A DNA stretch of 64,000 nt from DASYTH01 sp035762905 (GTDB taxonomy: Bacteria > Actinomycetota > Actinomycetes > Mycobacteriales > Pseudonocardiaceae), in assembly GCF_035762905.1 (NCBI RefSeq), contig NZ_DASUCC010000080.1:27094-91093 (forward strand), written 5' to 3'. Every line of letters starts with the position of its first letter. The stretch's first letter is position 1. Made by a program: the position numbers and the translations under genes. Positions 32,841-41,590 of the stretch are shown piece by piece. Under the pieces are notes generated by a model, which had not been told where the DNA came from, searched no databases, and saw only the letters and a program-made list of their open reading frames with translations.

Positions 32841-35444
32841 TCACCCGCAGACCTTGCCATTCAGTCGGAACAGCTCCGGGGACGGGTTGGTGGACAGCGG
32901 GGCGGCGCCGATCAGCGCGAAGACCACCGAGCGGCCGGGTTCGACGCGGCGGTTCCACGGCTGGTTGCGGGCGGACACCGTCGGGCCTTCCTGCCGCGCG
33001 TCGGCGCCCAGCGCCAGGCGGATCCGCTGGCCGGTGGGGTAGGACCAGGAAACGGTCCAGCCGTCCAGCGCCGTGCGGGCGGTGTTGGTGACGCGGACCT
33101 CGGAGACGAAGGCGCCGGGCCACTGGGCGTGCGTGCGGTAGCCGACGGTGCAGGAGCCGGGCGCGACCGGGGCGCCGTCGGCCTGGTCGGCCAGGAACGA
33201 GGCGATCCAGGCGAGGGCGGAGTTCCAGTTGATCGCGACCTCGTTGGTCGAGTACGACTGGATGTCGTCGACGTAACAGAACTGCGGTGCGCAGCCGTCG
33301 AGCAGCTCGTTGGCGAACGGGTCCTCGAGGTTCGCGTTGGCGCCGCCGGCGATCGAGCCGTCCGGCGGGTGCGGGGAGTTCGGGTCGAGCTGCGCGCCGA
33401 ACATCCGGCTGTGCTGGTTGCGCGGCGCCTTGGTGCCCCAGCCGGTGACATAGGAGTGGTTCAGGGCGTTGCGGCCGAAGATGTAGTCCATGGCCTGCAC
33501 CGCGCCGTCCCGGTAGCGGCGCTCACCGGTCAGGTCGAACGCGGTCGCGAGCACGATGGCGTTGTTGATGATGTTGCTGTTCGAGCCCCAGAAGTAGTTG
33601 TTGCGGCCGCCGGGCATCGGCAGGCCGTAGGCCTGCCCGGAAAGCGTGGCCAGGTAGGCGTCGGCGCCCTCGGTCACCGAGCGCCGGATCGCGGCCCGCT
33701 CCGCCGCGGGCAGCCCGTTGGGCACGGTGGCCAGGTCCAACCGGCCGAGCGCGGCGGTGGCCGGCCAGTTGAACCCGGTCGCGGCGAACACGTCGCCGGT
33801 GTGGTGCGGCGAAGATCGCAGGTCGGCAAGGAACGCCGACTCACCGGTGGTGAGGTACAGCTCGGCGGCGGCCCAGTAGAACTCGTCGCTGACGTCGCCG
33901 TCGCTGTACGCGCCGCCGCCGTTGCCGTCGTTGGGGTCGGCCAGGATGTCCGGGTGCGCCTTGGCGGCCGCGTACGCGGTGCGGGCCGCGGCCAGGCACC
34001 GGGTGGCGAACGCCCTGTCGTACGGCAGGAACAGCCGGCCGCACTGCGCGGCGGTGGCGGCCAGGTTCAGCGTGGCCGCGGTGTTCGCCGGGTGCAGCTC
34101 ACGCAGCATCGGGTCGTCCTCGGGGGCCAGCGGCAACCCGGTCCAGGCGTTGTCGTGCACCTTGTGGTGCGCCATGCCGGCCAGCGGCTGGCCGGCCGGA
34201 ACCTGCATGCGCAGCAGGAACTCCAGCTCCCACCGGGCCTCGTCGAGCACGTCCGGCACCTCGTTGCCGCGCTCGGGCACCCGCAGCGTGCCGTCGGCCA
34301 GCGCGCCGGGTACGGCGGTCGGCGCGGTCAGCGTGCGCTCGTAGGTGTTGAGCAGTTGGTAGGTGGCGATGCCGCCGTTGACCACGTACTTGCCGTGGTC
34401 GCCCGCGTCGTACCAACCGCCGCGCACGTCCAGCCGGTAGTCGCAGACGCCGGGCTGGCACGGCACGTCGGTGTCCCCGGTGTTGGGCGCGACGCCGACG
34501 TGCCCGGCCGGGCGGGCGTACTGCTCCCCGTGCAGCGCGCCGTCGATGGCGATGCCGCTGCGCTGGATCGCGAAGAACTCCAGGGCGTCCGACCGCAGCG
34601 CCTGGTACACGTCGCCGATGGCGAACGGGTAGCTGGTCTCGCCGTCCGCGGTCAGCGTGTACGCGGTCCCCGGCGCGGTGACCCCGGAGAAGTCGATGGT
34701 GTGCACGTTCTGGTTCGACGCGGTGTCCACGCCGCGGGGCGTGGACAGACCGCTGGCGACGACCCGACCGCCCTGGTCGGCCAGTGACCAGGACAGCGGG
34801 TCGGTCGCCGCGGTGACAACGGTGGCGTTCTTCGGTCCCTGCGAGAGGTAACCGACCTGGTTGACACGGACCCGCGGACCCGTGTCCGGCACGTACACCG
34901 GCGGCGGCGCACCACCGGTGAGCGAGACGTTGTCCAGGCAGAGCGTCCACGGCTGTGCGCTGCCGCCGATCTGGAACGCCACCTGCTCAATGTCGCTGTC
35001 CACCCCTGAGGTGAACGCGAAGGAGAAATGCTGGGACTCCGGGCCGAGGATGACCGGCCGGGACAGCCGCTCCGGCCACGGCTCGGTCTGCTGCTGCACC
35101 TTGGCCAGCACCCCGACCGGGACCGACGCCGAGGCGTCGAAGGAGAACTCGTAGGACTCGCCGTTCTGCAGCGGCAGGTCGTTCTGGCCGATGATGGCGT
35201 CCCACGGGTTCGCCGTCGCGCCCGGCACCTGGGCACAGAGCCGCCCGTCGGTCACGGCGGACGGGACGTTGCCGGTCCACCACCATGGCGCCGTGCCGGC
35301 GTCGAAGGTGCCGTTCTCGATCAGTTCGACCGGCTGGGCCTGGGCGGATCCGGTGATCCCGGCGAGTCCGCTGGCAGCGAGGGCGGTCAGGGCGACGAGT
35401 CCGGCGAGCCGGCGAGGGGCACGTCGGTGTGCGGGGCGGTTCAC
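32841..35444 (-). CDS. Secreted GH9 cellulase (CBM4-Ig-GH9-CBM2)
   Basis: Family GH9 cellulase, 867 residues, acting on cellulose outside the cell. Order: signal peptide (about 1-36, ending SAQA), CBM4/9-type module (about 38-178), cellulase Ig-like domain (about 190-275, starting VRVNQVGYLSQGPKNA), GH9 barrel (about 280-760) and C-terminal CBM2 with bounding cysteines. The catalytic aspartates are in GGWYDAGDHGKYV and the acid glutamate in YSTNEVAINWNSAL. The start is GTG at 35442-35444, with AAAGGA upstream. A perfect and a near-perfect CebR-type box lie upstream, so it should be co-regulated with GH6. Confidence 0.95.
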   Translation of the reverse strand: MNRPAHRRAPRRLAGLVALTALAASGLAGITGSAQAQPVELIENGTFDAGTAPWWWTGNVPSAVTDGRLCAQVPGATANPWDAIIGQNDLPLQNGESYEFSFDASASVPVGVLAKVQQQTEPWPERLSRPVILGPESQHFSFAFTSGVDSDIEQVAFQIGGSAQPWTLCLDNVSLTGGAPPPVYVPDTGPRVRVNQVGYLSQGPKNATVVTAATDPLSWSLADQGGRVVASGLSTPRGVDTASNQNVHTIDFSGVTAPGTAYTLTADGETSYPFAIGDVYQALRSDALEFFAIQRSGIAIDGALHGEQYARPAGHVGVAPNTGDTDVPCQPGVCDYRLDVRGGWYDAGDHGKYVVNGGIATYQLLNTYERTLTAPTAVPGALADGTLRVPERGNEVPDVLDEARWELEFLLRMQVPAGQPLAGMAHHKVHDNAWTGLPLAPEDDPMLRELHPANTAATLNLAATAAQCGRLFLPYDRAFATRCLAAARTAYAAAKAHPDILADPNDGNGGGAYSDGDVSDEFYWAAAELYLTTGESAFLADLRSSPHHTGDVFAATGFNWPATAALGRLDLATVPNGLPAAERAAIRRSVTEGADAYLATLSGQAYGLPMPGGRNNYFWGSNSNIINNAIVLATAFDLTGERRYRDGAVQAMDYIFGRNALNHSYVTGWGTKAPRNQHSRMFGAQLDPNSPHPPDGSIAGGANANLEDPFANELLDGCAPQFCYVDDIQSYSTNEVAINWNSALAWIASFLADQADGAPVAPGSCTVGYRTHAQWPGAFVSEVRVTNTARTALDGWTVSWSYPTGQRIRLALGADARQEGPTVSARNQPWNRRVEPGRSVVFALIGAAPLSTNPSPELFRLNGKVCG

Positions 35445-35470
35445 GGCAGGGTCCTTTCACCGCGTAGCTC

Positions 35471-35484
35471 TGGGAGCGCTCCCA
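35471..35484. promoter_or_regulatory. CebR-type operator 1 of the GH9 gene
   Basis: TGGGAGCGCTCCCA, identical to the box upstream of GH6, 27 bases upstream of the GH9 start. Confidence 0.85.
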
Positions 35485-35537
35485 GATGCGCCTACAGATC
35501 GTTGCGGGTATGGGGCGGAGTTGTCAACGGTTACTCC

Positions 35538-35551
35538 AGGGAGCGCTCCCA
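35538..35551. promoter_or_regulatory. CebR-type operator 2 of the GH9 gene
   Basis: AGGGAGCGCTCCCA, one mismatch to the CebR palindrome, 67 bases from operator 1. Paired boxes may allow tight repression by a looped or bridged repressor. Confidence 0.75.
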
Positions 35552-35650
35552 GCAATCGGCAACCAAGTCCATTGTGGACGATTCACCGATCCGGCGAACT
35601 CCCCCGCGAAACCGGCGGCGACGGCCGGATCCGCACCATTCCGGATAACC

Positions 35651-35667
35651 TCTGGAATTATTCCAGA
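35651..35667. promoter_or_regulatory. Palindrome TCTGGAA-TTA-TTCCAGA
   Basis: Perfect 7-bp arms around TTA in an AT-richer stretch between GH9 and the methyltransferase gene. It could be an operator or a weak terminator of the methyltransferase transcript. The rest of this 301-bp gap holds only the CebR-type boxes and one GTCCATTGTGGAC word (35567-35579). Confidence 0.35.
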
Positions 35668-35745
35668 ATACGGCGCGCGAAACCACGGCATTGCCACGGG
35701 CAAATGTCCCCCGGCAACCGGAGGCGACGCAAACCCGGTTTCCGC

Positions 35746-36579
35746 CTAGGGTTTGCGGCCGACGCCGACGTGAATCGGCGTTCGTTCCGGATGCCGCCTC
35801 GCGTCCTCGTCCTCGGGCTCCGGACGCCACAGCGGCACCGGCACGATCCCCGGCTCGGCGAGCTCGAGCCCAGTGAAGAACAGCCGCATCGTGATCGAGT
35901 CGCGCAGGTAGACCGACGGCCGGGGTCCGAGGTTCATCTGGGCGAAGGTCTCCAACGCCGACGTGAGGTACTCGTCCGGCCCGTGGTGGGTCATCGCCAG
36001 GTAGCTGCCCGGAGCCAGCGCGTCCAGGTAGCCGGCGATCACCAGGGCCGGGTCGGCGGAGTCCGGAACCTGTTGCATCGTGGCGATTGCCAGCAGGGCC
36101 ACCGGCTCGTCGAGGTCGAGCAGCCGCCGGGTCAGCGGATCGGCCAGCACCTCCGTCGGCCGCAGGAAGTCCATCTCCAGGTAACCGGCGTTGCCGTTGC
36201 CGGCGAGCAGCAGCCGGCCGTCGGCGGCCACCCCGGGGTCGTTGTCGACGTAGACCACGCGGGCCGGCGGCAGGTGGTCCCGGGTGAGCTCGTGCACGTG
36301 CCCCTGCGCCGGCAGGCCGGATCCGAGGTCCAGGAACTGGCGGATGCCCTGGCCGAGCAGGTAGCGCACGATGCGGCCGAGCAGGGCGCGCTGGGCCCGC
36401 ACCAGATACGGGATGTGCGGCGCCACCATCGCGACATGGTTGGCATACACGCGGTCCTGCTCGCTGTTGTGGGTGCCGCCGAGCCAGTAATCGCGAATAC
36501 GAGCGACCCTGTGCCGGTCGGCATTGTTCTCACCCGGACCAGCTGTCATGGGTAGAGCCATTCGTACAACGCCATTCAT
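35746..36579 (-). CDS. SAM-dependent methyltransferase (PF04672 type)
   Basis: Protein of 277 residues of the actinobacterial PF04672 (formerly DUF574) family, with a Rossmann methyltransferase fold. Family landmarks: RVARIRDYWLGGTHN near the start, the SAM-binding FLDLGSGLPAQGHVHE (about 83-98), VVYVDNDPGV, and MTHHGPDEY. The substrate is unknown; many paralogues occur per genome. The ATG at 36577-36579 is used; a second ATG six codons later is possible. No operon partners are evident. Confidence 0.88.
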   Translation of the reverse strand: MNGVVRMALPMTAGPGENNADRHRVARIRDYWLGGTHNSEQDRVYANHVAMVAPHIPYLVRAQRALLGRIVRYLLGQGIRQFLDLGSGLPAQGHVHELTRDHLPPARVVYVDNDPGVAADGRLLLAGNGNAGYLEMDFLRPTEVLADPLTRRLLDLDEPVALLAIATMQQVPDSADPALVIAGYLDALAPGSYLAMTHHGPDEYLTSALETFAQMNLGPRPSVYLRDSITMRLFFTGLELAEPGIVPVPLWRPEPEDEDARRHPERTPIHVGVGRKP

Positions 36580-36755
36580 CCGTCGGAACGGAGTTTGCCC
36601 ACGGTGGGTGAACCATCGACAGGGTACAGAGACCCTACTCCTAACGGGCTACACGCGCTAGTCAGTCATCACAGTCAGCGATCGTCATTCTTGTGCCATT
36701 TCTCTGGCCCGAAATTGGTCTCAACCATTGCGGATCCGGGGTCCCGATGGGCCCG

Positions 36756-39700
36756 TCACCGGGTGACGAACACCGCGACGGTGCGCGGTGGAACGGTGAA
36801 GGCGCCGGTCGACCGGGTGTAGCCGGCGGTGCGCAGCACCGGGTCGGAGCCGGACGCCTGCACCGGATGCAGGGCGTACCGGGCGCCGGCCAGCGCGGGG
36901 ACGGTCTGCGTGGTGGGGTTGGGCGTGGCGTTGAAGACGACCACGATGCCCTCGGCGCGGGGGTCGAGATCGGGGCCGCGGCGGTCGTCGATGGCGAGCA
37001 CGATCACGCCCGGGGTCTGCTCCGGGCCACCGGTGGGGAAGCTCAGCCGTTGCTGGACGAGCTGCGCGGAGCCGAGCCGGAACAGCGGCGAGGAGAACCG
37101 GATGCGGAGCAACTCCAGGGCGCGGTCGTGGGCGGCGCGGATGTCGGCCGGACGCGGCTCGAGGGCCGGGTCGGCGAGCAGCGGGCCCATGAACGACCAC
37201 TTGGACTCGTTGTCCGTGCGCGGCGGCAGGCCGGAGCCCCAGGTGGAGTCGCGGTAGCTCCAGTCGATCCGGTTGAACCAGTCACCGGAGTTGAAGCTGT
37301 TGCGGTCCAACGACTTCGACCGCAACAGATCGGTGCCGGCGTGCCAGAACGACGGGCTCTGGGCGAACGCGACGGTGGCCAGCGCCAACGTGTTCATCCG
37401 GACCCGGTCGGCCATCGGGGTGGCCTGCGGCAGCTTGTACTGGATCACGTCGAACAGCGTCTCGTTGTCGTGCGCGTCGGCGTAGGTGATCGTCTCGCTG
37501 GGATCGGCGGCGTAGCCGGCCGGCTGGCCGTTGTAGTCCACCGCCGAGCCGCGCACGGTCACCCCGTCGCGGTTGACGAACGTGTAGTCGCGCAGGTTTC
37601 CGGCCAGCCCCACCTTGATCTGGTCGTGGTGCAGCAACAGCCGGGCCCGCTGCTGATCCGGGGTTCCGTTCACCGGCGCGCCGTTCGGATCGGTGAACAG
37701 GCCGGTGGCAAAGCCCTGGATGCGCGGGTCGGCGTCGAACGGACCGCCGCCGCGCACCGCGTCGCGCAGCCGGTCGGTGAACGTGCCGATCCCCGTGCCG
37801 GGCAGGTTCAGTTGGGACGCCTGGACGAACCTGGCGTTGTCGGCCACCTCGCCGAAGTTCCAGCCCTCGCCGTAGAGGTAGATGCTCCGGCCGTCCACCC
37901 CGTCCCGGCGCACGGTCAGCGCGTCCAGCGCGGCCCGCACGGCCAGCATGTTCGCCTTGGAGTGGTGGCCCATCAGGTCGAACCGGAAACCGTCCACTTT
38001 GTACTCACGGGCCCAGGTGACCACCGAGTCGACCATGAGCTTCTCCATCATCCGGTGCTCGGTCGCGGTGTTGGCGCAGCAGGTCGAGGTCTCCACCCGC
38101 CCGGTGGCCGACAACCGGTGGTAGTAGCCGGGCACGATCCGGTCCAGCACGGAGTTGCGGTCCTGCCCGGACGCCGGGGTGTGGTTGTAGACCACGTCCA
38201 TGACCACGCGCAGCCCGGTGCGGTTGACCGCCTTGACCATCTCGCGGAACTCCCGGGTGCGCGCGGTGCCGTCCGAATTGGTCGAGTACGAGCCCTCGGG
38301 CGTGGTGTAGTGCAGCGGGTCGTAGCCCCAGTTGAACCCGTCGGCGTCGCGCACCGGTTCGACGCACGCCTGCTGGTCCGGCGCCGCCGGGCCGAACGAC
38401 GGCAGGTCGCAGGCCGGCTGCTGCTGTGCCGAGCGGCGCTCTTCGATGCTGGCGATGTCGTTGGTGGGCAGCAGATGCAGCGAGTTCAGCCCGGCGTCGG
38501 CCAGGCCGCGCAGGTGCCGCATCCCGGCGCTGCGCTCGTGCGTGAACGCCAGGTAGGTGCCCCGGTGCGCGGCCGGCACGGTCTCGTCGGTGATCGAGAA
38601 ATCCCGGACGTGCAGCTCGTAGATCGTGGTGTCCTCGGGCTGGGCCAGCCGCGGCTTGGCCAGCCGGTCCCAGCCGTCCGGCTCGAGCGCGCGGTCGGCC
38701 AGGTCGACCAGGACCGACCGGCCCGCGTTCGCGGTCAGGCCGAGCGAGTACGGGTCGGTGACCACGTTGGTGCGCACCGCGTCCTCCGCGGACACGTACA
38801 CGGTGACCTCGTAGGCGTACCGGGCGGCGCGCCAGGACGGGTGGCCGTCGACCCGCCACACCCCGTCCGGACCGCGCCGCATGGCGACCCGCCGGTCCGG
38901 CGCCGGGCCGGCCTCGTCCAGCAGCAGCACCACGTTCTTCGCGGTCGGCGCCCACAACGCGAGCGCCGGCCGGTGCCCCTGCCAGGTGGGACCGAGCTTC
39001 GCGCCGGTCGCGGCCGCGTAGACGTCGTCGAGCACGCCGTGGGTCTGCACGCCGGTCGCGTCGGCCAGCCGGCCACGCGCGTCGAACGCGGCCACGGCCA
39101 ACTGTCCGGTGAGCATCGCCGGCACGTCCGCGGCCGGCACCCGCAGCGCCTCGTAGCCCGCCAGGTGCGGGTAGCGCTCGCGGACCGGCGCGGGCAGCCC
39201 GGCCGGGTCGAGGGTCAGCGGGATCTCCTGGCCGCCGGTCACCCCGTCCGGCGTGGCGACCAGGCCGCCGTCGGGTGCGTGGACCATCCGGAACGTCCAG
39301 CCGGTGGTGTCGGCCGGCAGGTCCAGCGCGAGCAGGTCGCGGGTCAGCCACTGGGCGCGCTGTTCACCCAGGTTCGGCGGCGCGACCCCGGCCGACACGG
39401 TCAGCACGTGCGTCGCCAGGACGTAGCTGAACGTGGTCCGGTCGCCGTCGGCGGCGACGAAGAACGGGATGTTCGGGCCGTTCGGCACGCCGCCCGCGCC
39501 GTAGTTCTCCGCCCAGGACAGCCCGTGCGCCGCCTTGACCTCGTAGGCACCGGCCGGGATCGCGGTGCTGGAGAAGGTGAACACGCCGTCGCCGTCGGGA
39601 TCCTGCAGCCAGGAGCGCATGCACTCGGGCGCCCAGTCCCCCGGGCAGCCCAGCTCGCTGGTGAAGCTGCCCGGCGCGGTGACGATCGGGCCCTCCGCGC

Positions 39701-40088
39701 TGGAGGTCACCAGGTGCGTGGCGTGGTCGTAGTAGAAGGAGACGGTGCCACCCGTTGTGGTGTAAGGAATGTTGGCGCCGCCCGGCACCGCGCCGGCGCC
39801 GTAGTTCTCGGTCCACGAGTTGTTCAGCGTCGCCTTGTACTCGTGCGTGCCGGCCGGCACGGCGAAGCTGCCCTTCCAGATCCCGTCGGCCGGGTCGAGG
39901 GCGAGCTGCGCCTGGGCGCACTCCGGCTGCCAGTCGCCGGGACAGCCCAGCTCGCTGCCGTGCGAACCGGGTACCGACACCGCGGTGGGCGGCGGGGTGT
40001 GGTCGGCGACGGCGGGCGGCGTCTGGGTCAGGGTGAGCACCATCGCCGCGCCGGACAGGGCGGCGGCGACCCGGGGGGCGTTGCGCAT
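36756..40088 (-). CDS. Secreted pullulanase (GH13, pullulanase-type)
   Basis: Large debranching enzyme of 1110 residues that hydrolyses alpha-1,6 bonds in pullulan and starch outside the cell. Signal peptide MRNAPRVAAALSGAAMVLTL, then two copies of an X25-like starch module of about 105 residues (each starting SELGCPGDW and including ENYGAG), a CBM48-type N-domain and a GH13 barrel. The nucleophile is in DGFRFDLMGHH, the acid/base in YLYGEGWNFGE, and the third aspartate in YADAHDNETLFD; the pullulanase signature FNWGYDPLHYT is present. The ATG at 40086-40088 gives a proper signal peptide; the longer frame adds 54 residues without one. No MalR-type operator was recognised upstream. Confidence 0.95.
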   Translation of the reverse strand: MRNAPRVAAALSGAAMVLTLTQTPPAVADHTPPPTAVSVPGSHGSELGCPGDWQPECAQAQLALDPADGIWKGSFAVPAGTHEYKATLNNSWTENYGAGAVPGGANIPYTTTGGTVSFYYDHATHLVTSSAEGPIVTAPGSFTSELGCPGDWAPECMRSWLQDPDGDGVFTFSSTAIPAGAYEVKAAHGLSWAENYGAGGVPNGPNIPFFVAADGDRTTFSYVLATHVLTVSAGVAPPNLGEQRAQWLTRDLLALDLPADTTGWTFRMVHAPDGGLVATPDGVTGGQEIPLTLDPAGLPAPVRERYPHLAGYEALRVPAADVPAMLTGQLAVAAFDARGRLADATGVQTHGVLDDVYAAATGAKLGPTWQGHRPALALWAPTAKNVVLLLDEAGPAPDRRVAMRRGPDGVWRVDGHPSWRAARYAYEVTVYVSAEDAVRTNVVTDPYSLGLTANAGRSVLVDLADRALEPDGWDRLAKPRLAQPEDTTIYELHVRDFSITDETVPAAHRGTYLAFTHERSAGMRHLRGLADAGLNSLHLLPTNDIASIEERRSAQQQPACDLPSFGPAAPDQQACVEPVRDADGFNWGYDPLHYTTPEGSYSTNSDGTARTREFREMVKAVNRTGLRVVMDVVYNHTPASGQDRNSVLDRIVPGYYHRLSATGRVETSTCCANTATEHRMMEKLMVDSVVTWAREYKVDGFRFDLMGHHSKANMLAVRAALDALTVRRDGVDGRSIYLYGEGWNFGEVADNARFVQASQLNLPGTGIGTFTDRLRDAVRGGGPFDADPRIQGFATGLFTDPNGAPVNGTPDQQRARLLLHHDQIKVGLAGNLRDYTFVNRDGVTVRGSAVDYNGQPAGYAADPSETITYADAHDNETLFDVIQYKLPQATPMADRVRMNTLALATVAFAQSPSFWHAGTDLLRSKSLDRNSFNSGDWFNRIDWSYRDSTWGSGLPPRTDNESKWSFMGPLLADPALEPRPADIRAAHDRALELLRIRFSSPLFRLGSAQLVQQRLSFPTGGPEQTPGVIVLAIDDRRGPDLDPRAEGIVVVFNATPNPTTQTVPALAGARYALHPVQASGSDPVLRTAGYTRSTGAFTVPPRTVAVFVTR

Positions 40089-40316
40089 GGACACACTGTG
40101 CCGGCCAGGCAACCCCGCGTCGACCGGCGTCGGTAGGAATTCAGAGCCCAACGCCGCCGTTGCTGTCGTAGCCCCACAGGGAGTCCGGGGCCACGTGGTC
40201 CCGTCATGGTCGCCAGTGTGCGGCAGAGGACCGGACCGGGACAGGGCCATTTACCGGACATCAGCCGGACAAACACCGAGGGTTTCCGGGTTGCGGGCGG
40301 CGGGTATCCGGCTGAC

Positions 40317-40955
40317 ATGGCAGCCGACGAACGCAGGCGTCAGTGGCGCGTGGTAGGCGTGCTTGGCGGGGTGATCGTCCTGGTGCTCGGTGTCATGGGC
40401 GTCCTCGCGCTGTTGCCGAACCTGAACCCGTTCCGCACCGAGGACGTGGACCGCAGCCAGCCTGTGCTGCTGCAGTCGATCAAGGACCTGGCCCAGTTCC
40501 ACGCCGCGGTCGGGGAGTTCCAGGTGGTCATCGACCTGGAGAAGGACGTCAACTGGGTGCCGTCGTTCCTGGCCGGCGAGCGCGCGCTGTTCGTCGCCGC
40601 CGGCACCGTCAACGCCTACGTGGACTTCTCGCAGCTCAAGGACGACGCGATCAGCGTCGCCCCGGACACCAAGACCGTGGAGATCCACCTGCCCAAGGCG
40701 CAGTTGGACAAGCCGAACCTGGACCAGACCCGCAGCTACCTGTTCGCGCAGCAGCGGGGCATCTGGAACCGGCTGACCTCCATGTTCGACACGCCGGACC
40801 AGTCCCGGTTCTACCAGGCCGGCGAGCAGAAGATCGCCGAGGCGGCGCGCGGCGCTGGACTGCTGGAGCGGGCCGACAAGAACACCCGGACCATGCTGGT
40901 CGGGATGCTGCAACCGCTCGGCTTCCAGGTCAACTTCGCCGCGGACACCACCTAG
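40317..40955 (+). CDS. DUF4230 family membrane-anchored protein
   Basis: Protein of 212 residues with a single N-terminal membrane helix (VVGVLGGVIVLVLGVMGVLALL, about 12-33), then a soluble extracellular domain matching DUF4230 (LAQFHAAVGEFQVVIDLEKD, then TVEIHLPKAQLDKPNLD). Function is unknown. I chose the ATG at 40317; an upstream ATG adds 37 residues that translate the intergenic region. It is divergent from the pullulanase gene. Confidence 0.82.
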   Translation: MAADERRRQWRVVGVLGGVIVLVLGVMGVLALLPNLNPFRTEDVDRSQPVLLQSIKDLAQFHAAVGEFQVVIDLEKDVNWVPSFLAGERALFVAAGTVNAYVDFSQLKDDAISVAPDTKTVEIHLPKAQLDKPNLDQTRSYLFAQQRGIWNRLTSMFDTPDQSRFYQAGEQKIAEAARGAGLLERADKNTRTMLVGMLQPLGFQVNFAADTT

Positions 40956-41036
40956 TTCCACACCGGACCCGCTTGCCTTTCGTTGGTGCGCCAGGAAGTC
41001 TGGGACGGTGTTACCCGGTGACCGGGACCGAGCGGC

Positions 41037-41392
41037 GTGCCGGCGGCCATCGCGGTCGCCGTCTTCGTCGTGGTGTACACGCTCATCGCGACGTCGACAA
41101 CATCCCCTCCGTCGCCACCATGAGCCCCCTTGTCCTCGAGCGGACCACCCACATCCCCGACCTCACCCAAGCCCAGGCGCTCTGGTGGGCCCTCGCCCTC
41201 GGCGCCGACTTCGGTGGCAACCTCACCGCCATCGGCGCCAGCGCCAACGTCGTCGTCCTCGGCATCGCCGCCCGTGCCGGCACCCCGATCACCTTCTGGC
41301 GCTTCACCCGCACCGGCGCCGTCGTCACCGCCGTCACGATCACCCTTGCCGCGCCCTACCTCTGGCTCCGCTACTTCGTCATCGGCGCCTGA
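41037..41392 (+). pseudogene. ArsB/NhaD-type transporter remnant with internal deletion
   Basis: The first 19 codons from GTG 41037 read PAAIAVAVFVVVYTLIAT, a typical first helix of ArsB/NhaD (ion transporter) permeases. From 41093 in another frame the sequence reads VDNIPSVATMSP and then GADFGGNLTAIGASANVVV, the conserved C-terminal half-motifs, to a stop at 41390-41392. The central several hundred residues are missing, so this is a decayed gene with a deletion joint near 41090-41095 and a frame change. The last helix (FTRTGAVVTAVTITLAAPYLWL) is intact. A functional full-length copy is not in the window. Confidence 0.75.
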
Positions 41393-41425
41393 CCTCGCCC
41401 CAACCCCCCCCCCGCGCGGCCGGCT

Positions 41426-41465
41426 CGGGCCGCGCCTGCGGCGCGGCGCCGCAGGCGCCGGCCCG
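41426..41465 (+). terminator. Hairpin with the shared GGCGCC-GCA-GGCGCC core
   Basis: CGCCTGCGGCGC (41433-41444) and GCGCCGCAGGCG (41446-41457) are inverted repeats, extended by CGGGCCG and CGGCCCG outside. The core GGCGCCGCAGGCGCC lies at 41445-41459. It follows the transporter remnant and may be its former terminator. Confidence 0.55.
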
Positions 41466-41489
41466 GCCGAAGCCACCCCGAACCACAAC

Positions 41490-41545
41490 CGGAACTCAGC
41501 TGCCCGAACCGGCGACTCGCGCACCGATCGGGGACTCGCGAAGGG
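41490..41545. repeat. Second ACTCG/AACTC repeat cluster
   Basis: Contains CGGAACTCAGCTG, CCGGCGACTCGCG and GGGGACTCGCG, matching words of the cluster at 32626-32722. Both clusters sit in gaps between genes. Confidence 0.5.
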
Positions 41546-41590
41546 TGAGCAATTCTGTGGGTGCGGGCTTGATCGGGCACGATGTGCGGC

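Noticed and set aside
36693..40136. A 1147-codon open frame on the plus strand
   Set aside because: It is the antisense shadow of the pullulanase gene; high GC keeps it open. Its translation is low-complexity Arg/Gly/Val sequence without any family motif.
40343..41392. A 349-codon continuous open frame
   Set aside because: The first part is an out-of-frame reading of the DUF4230 gene; only the tail (from 41093) is transporter-like. I describe it as a remnant.
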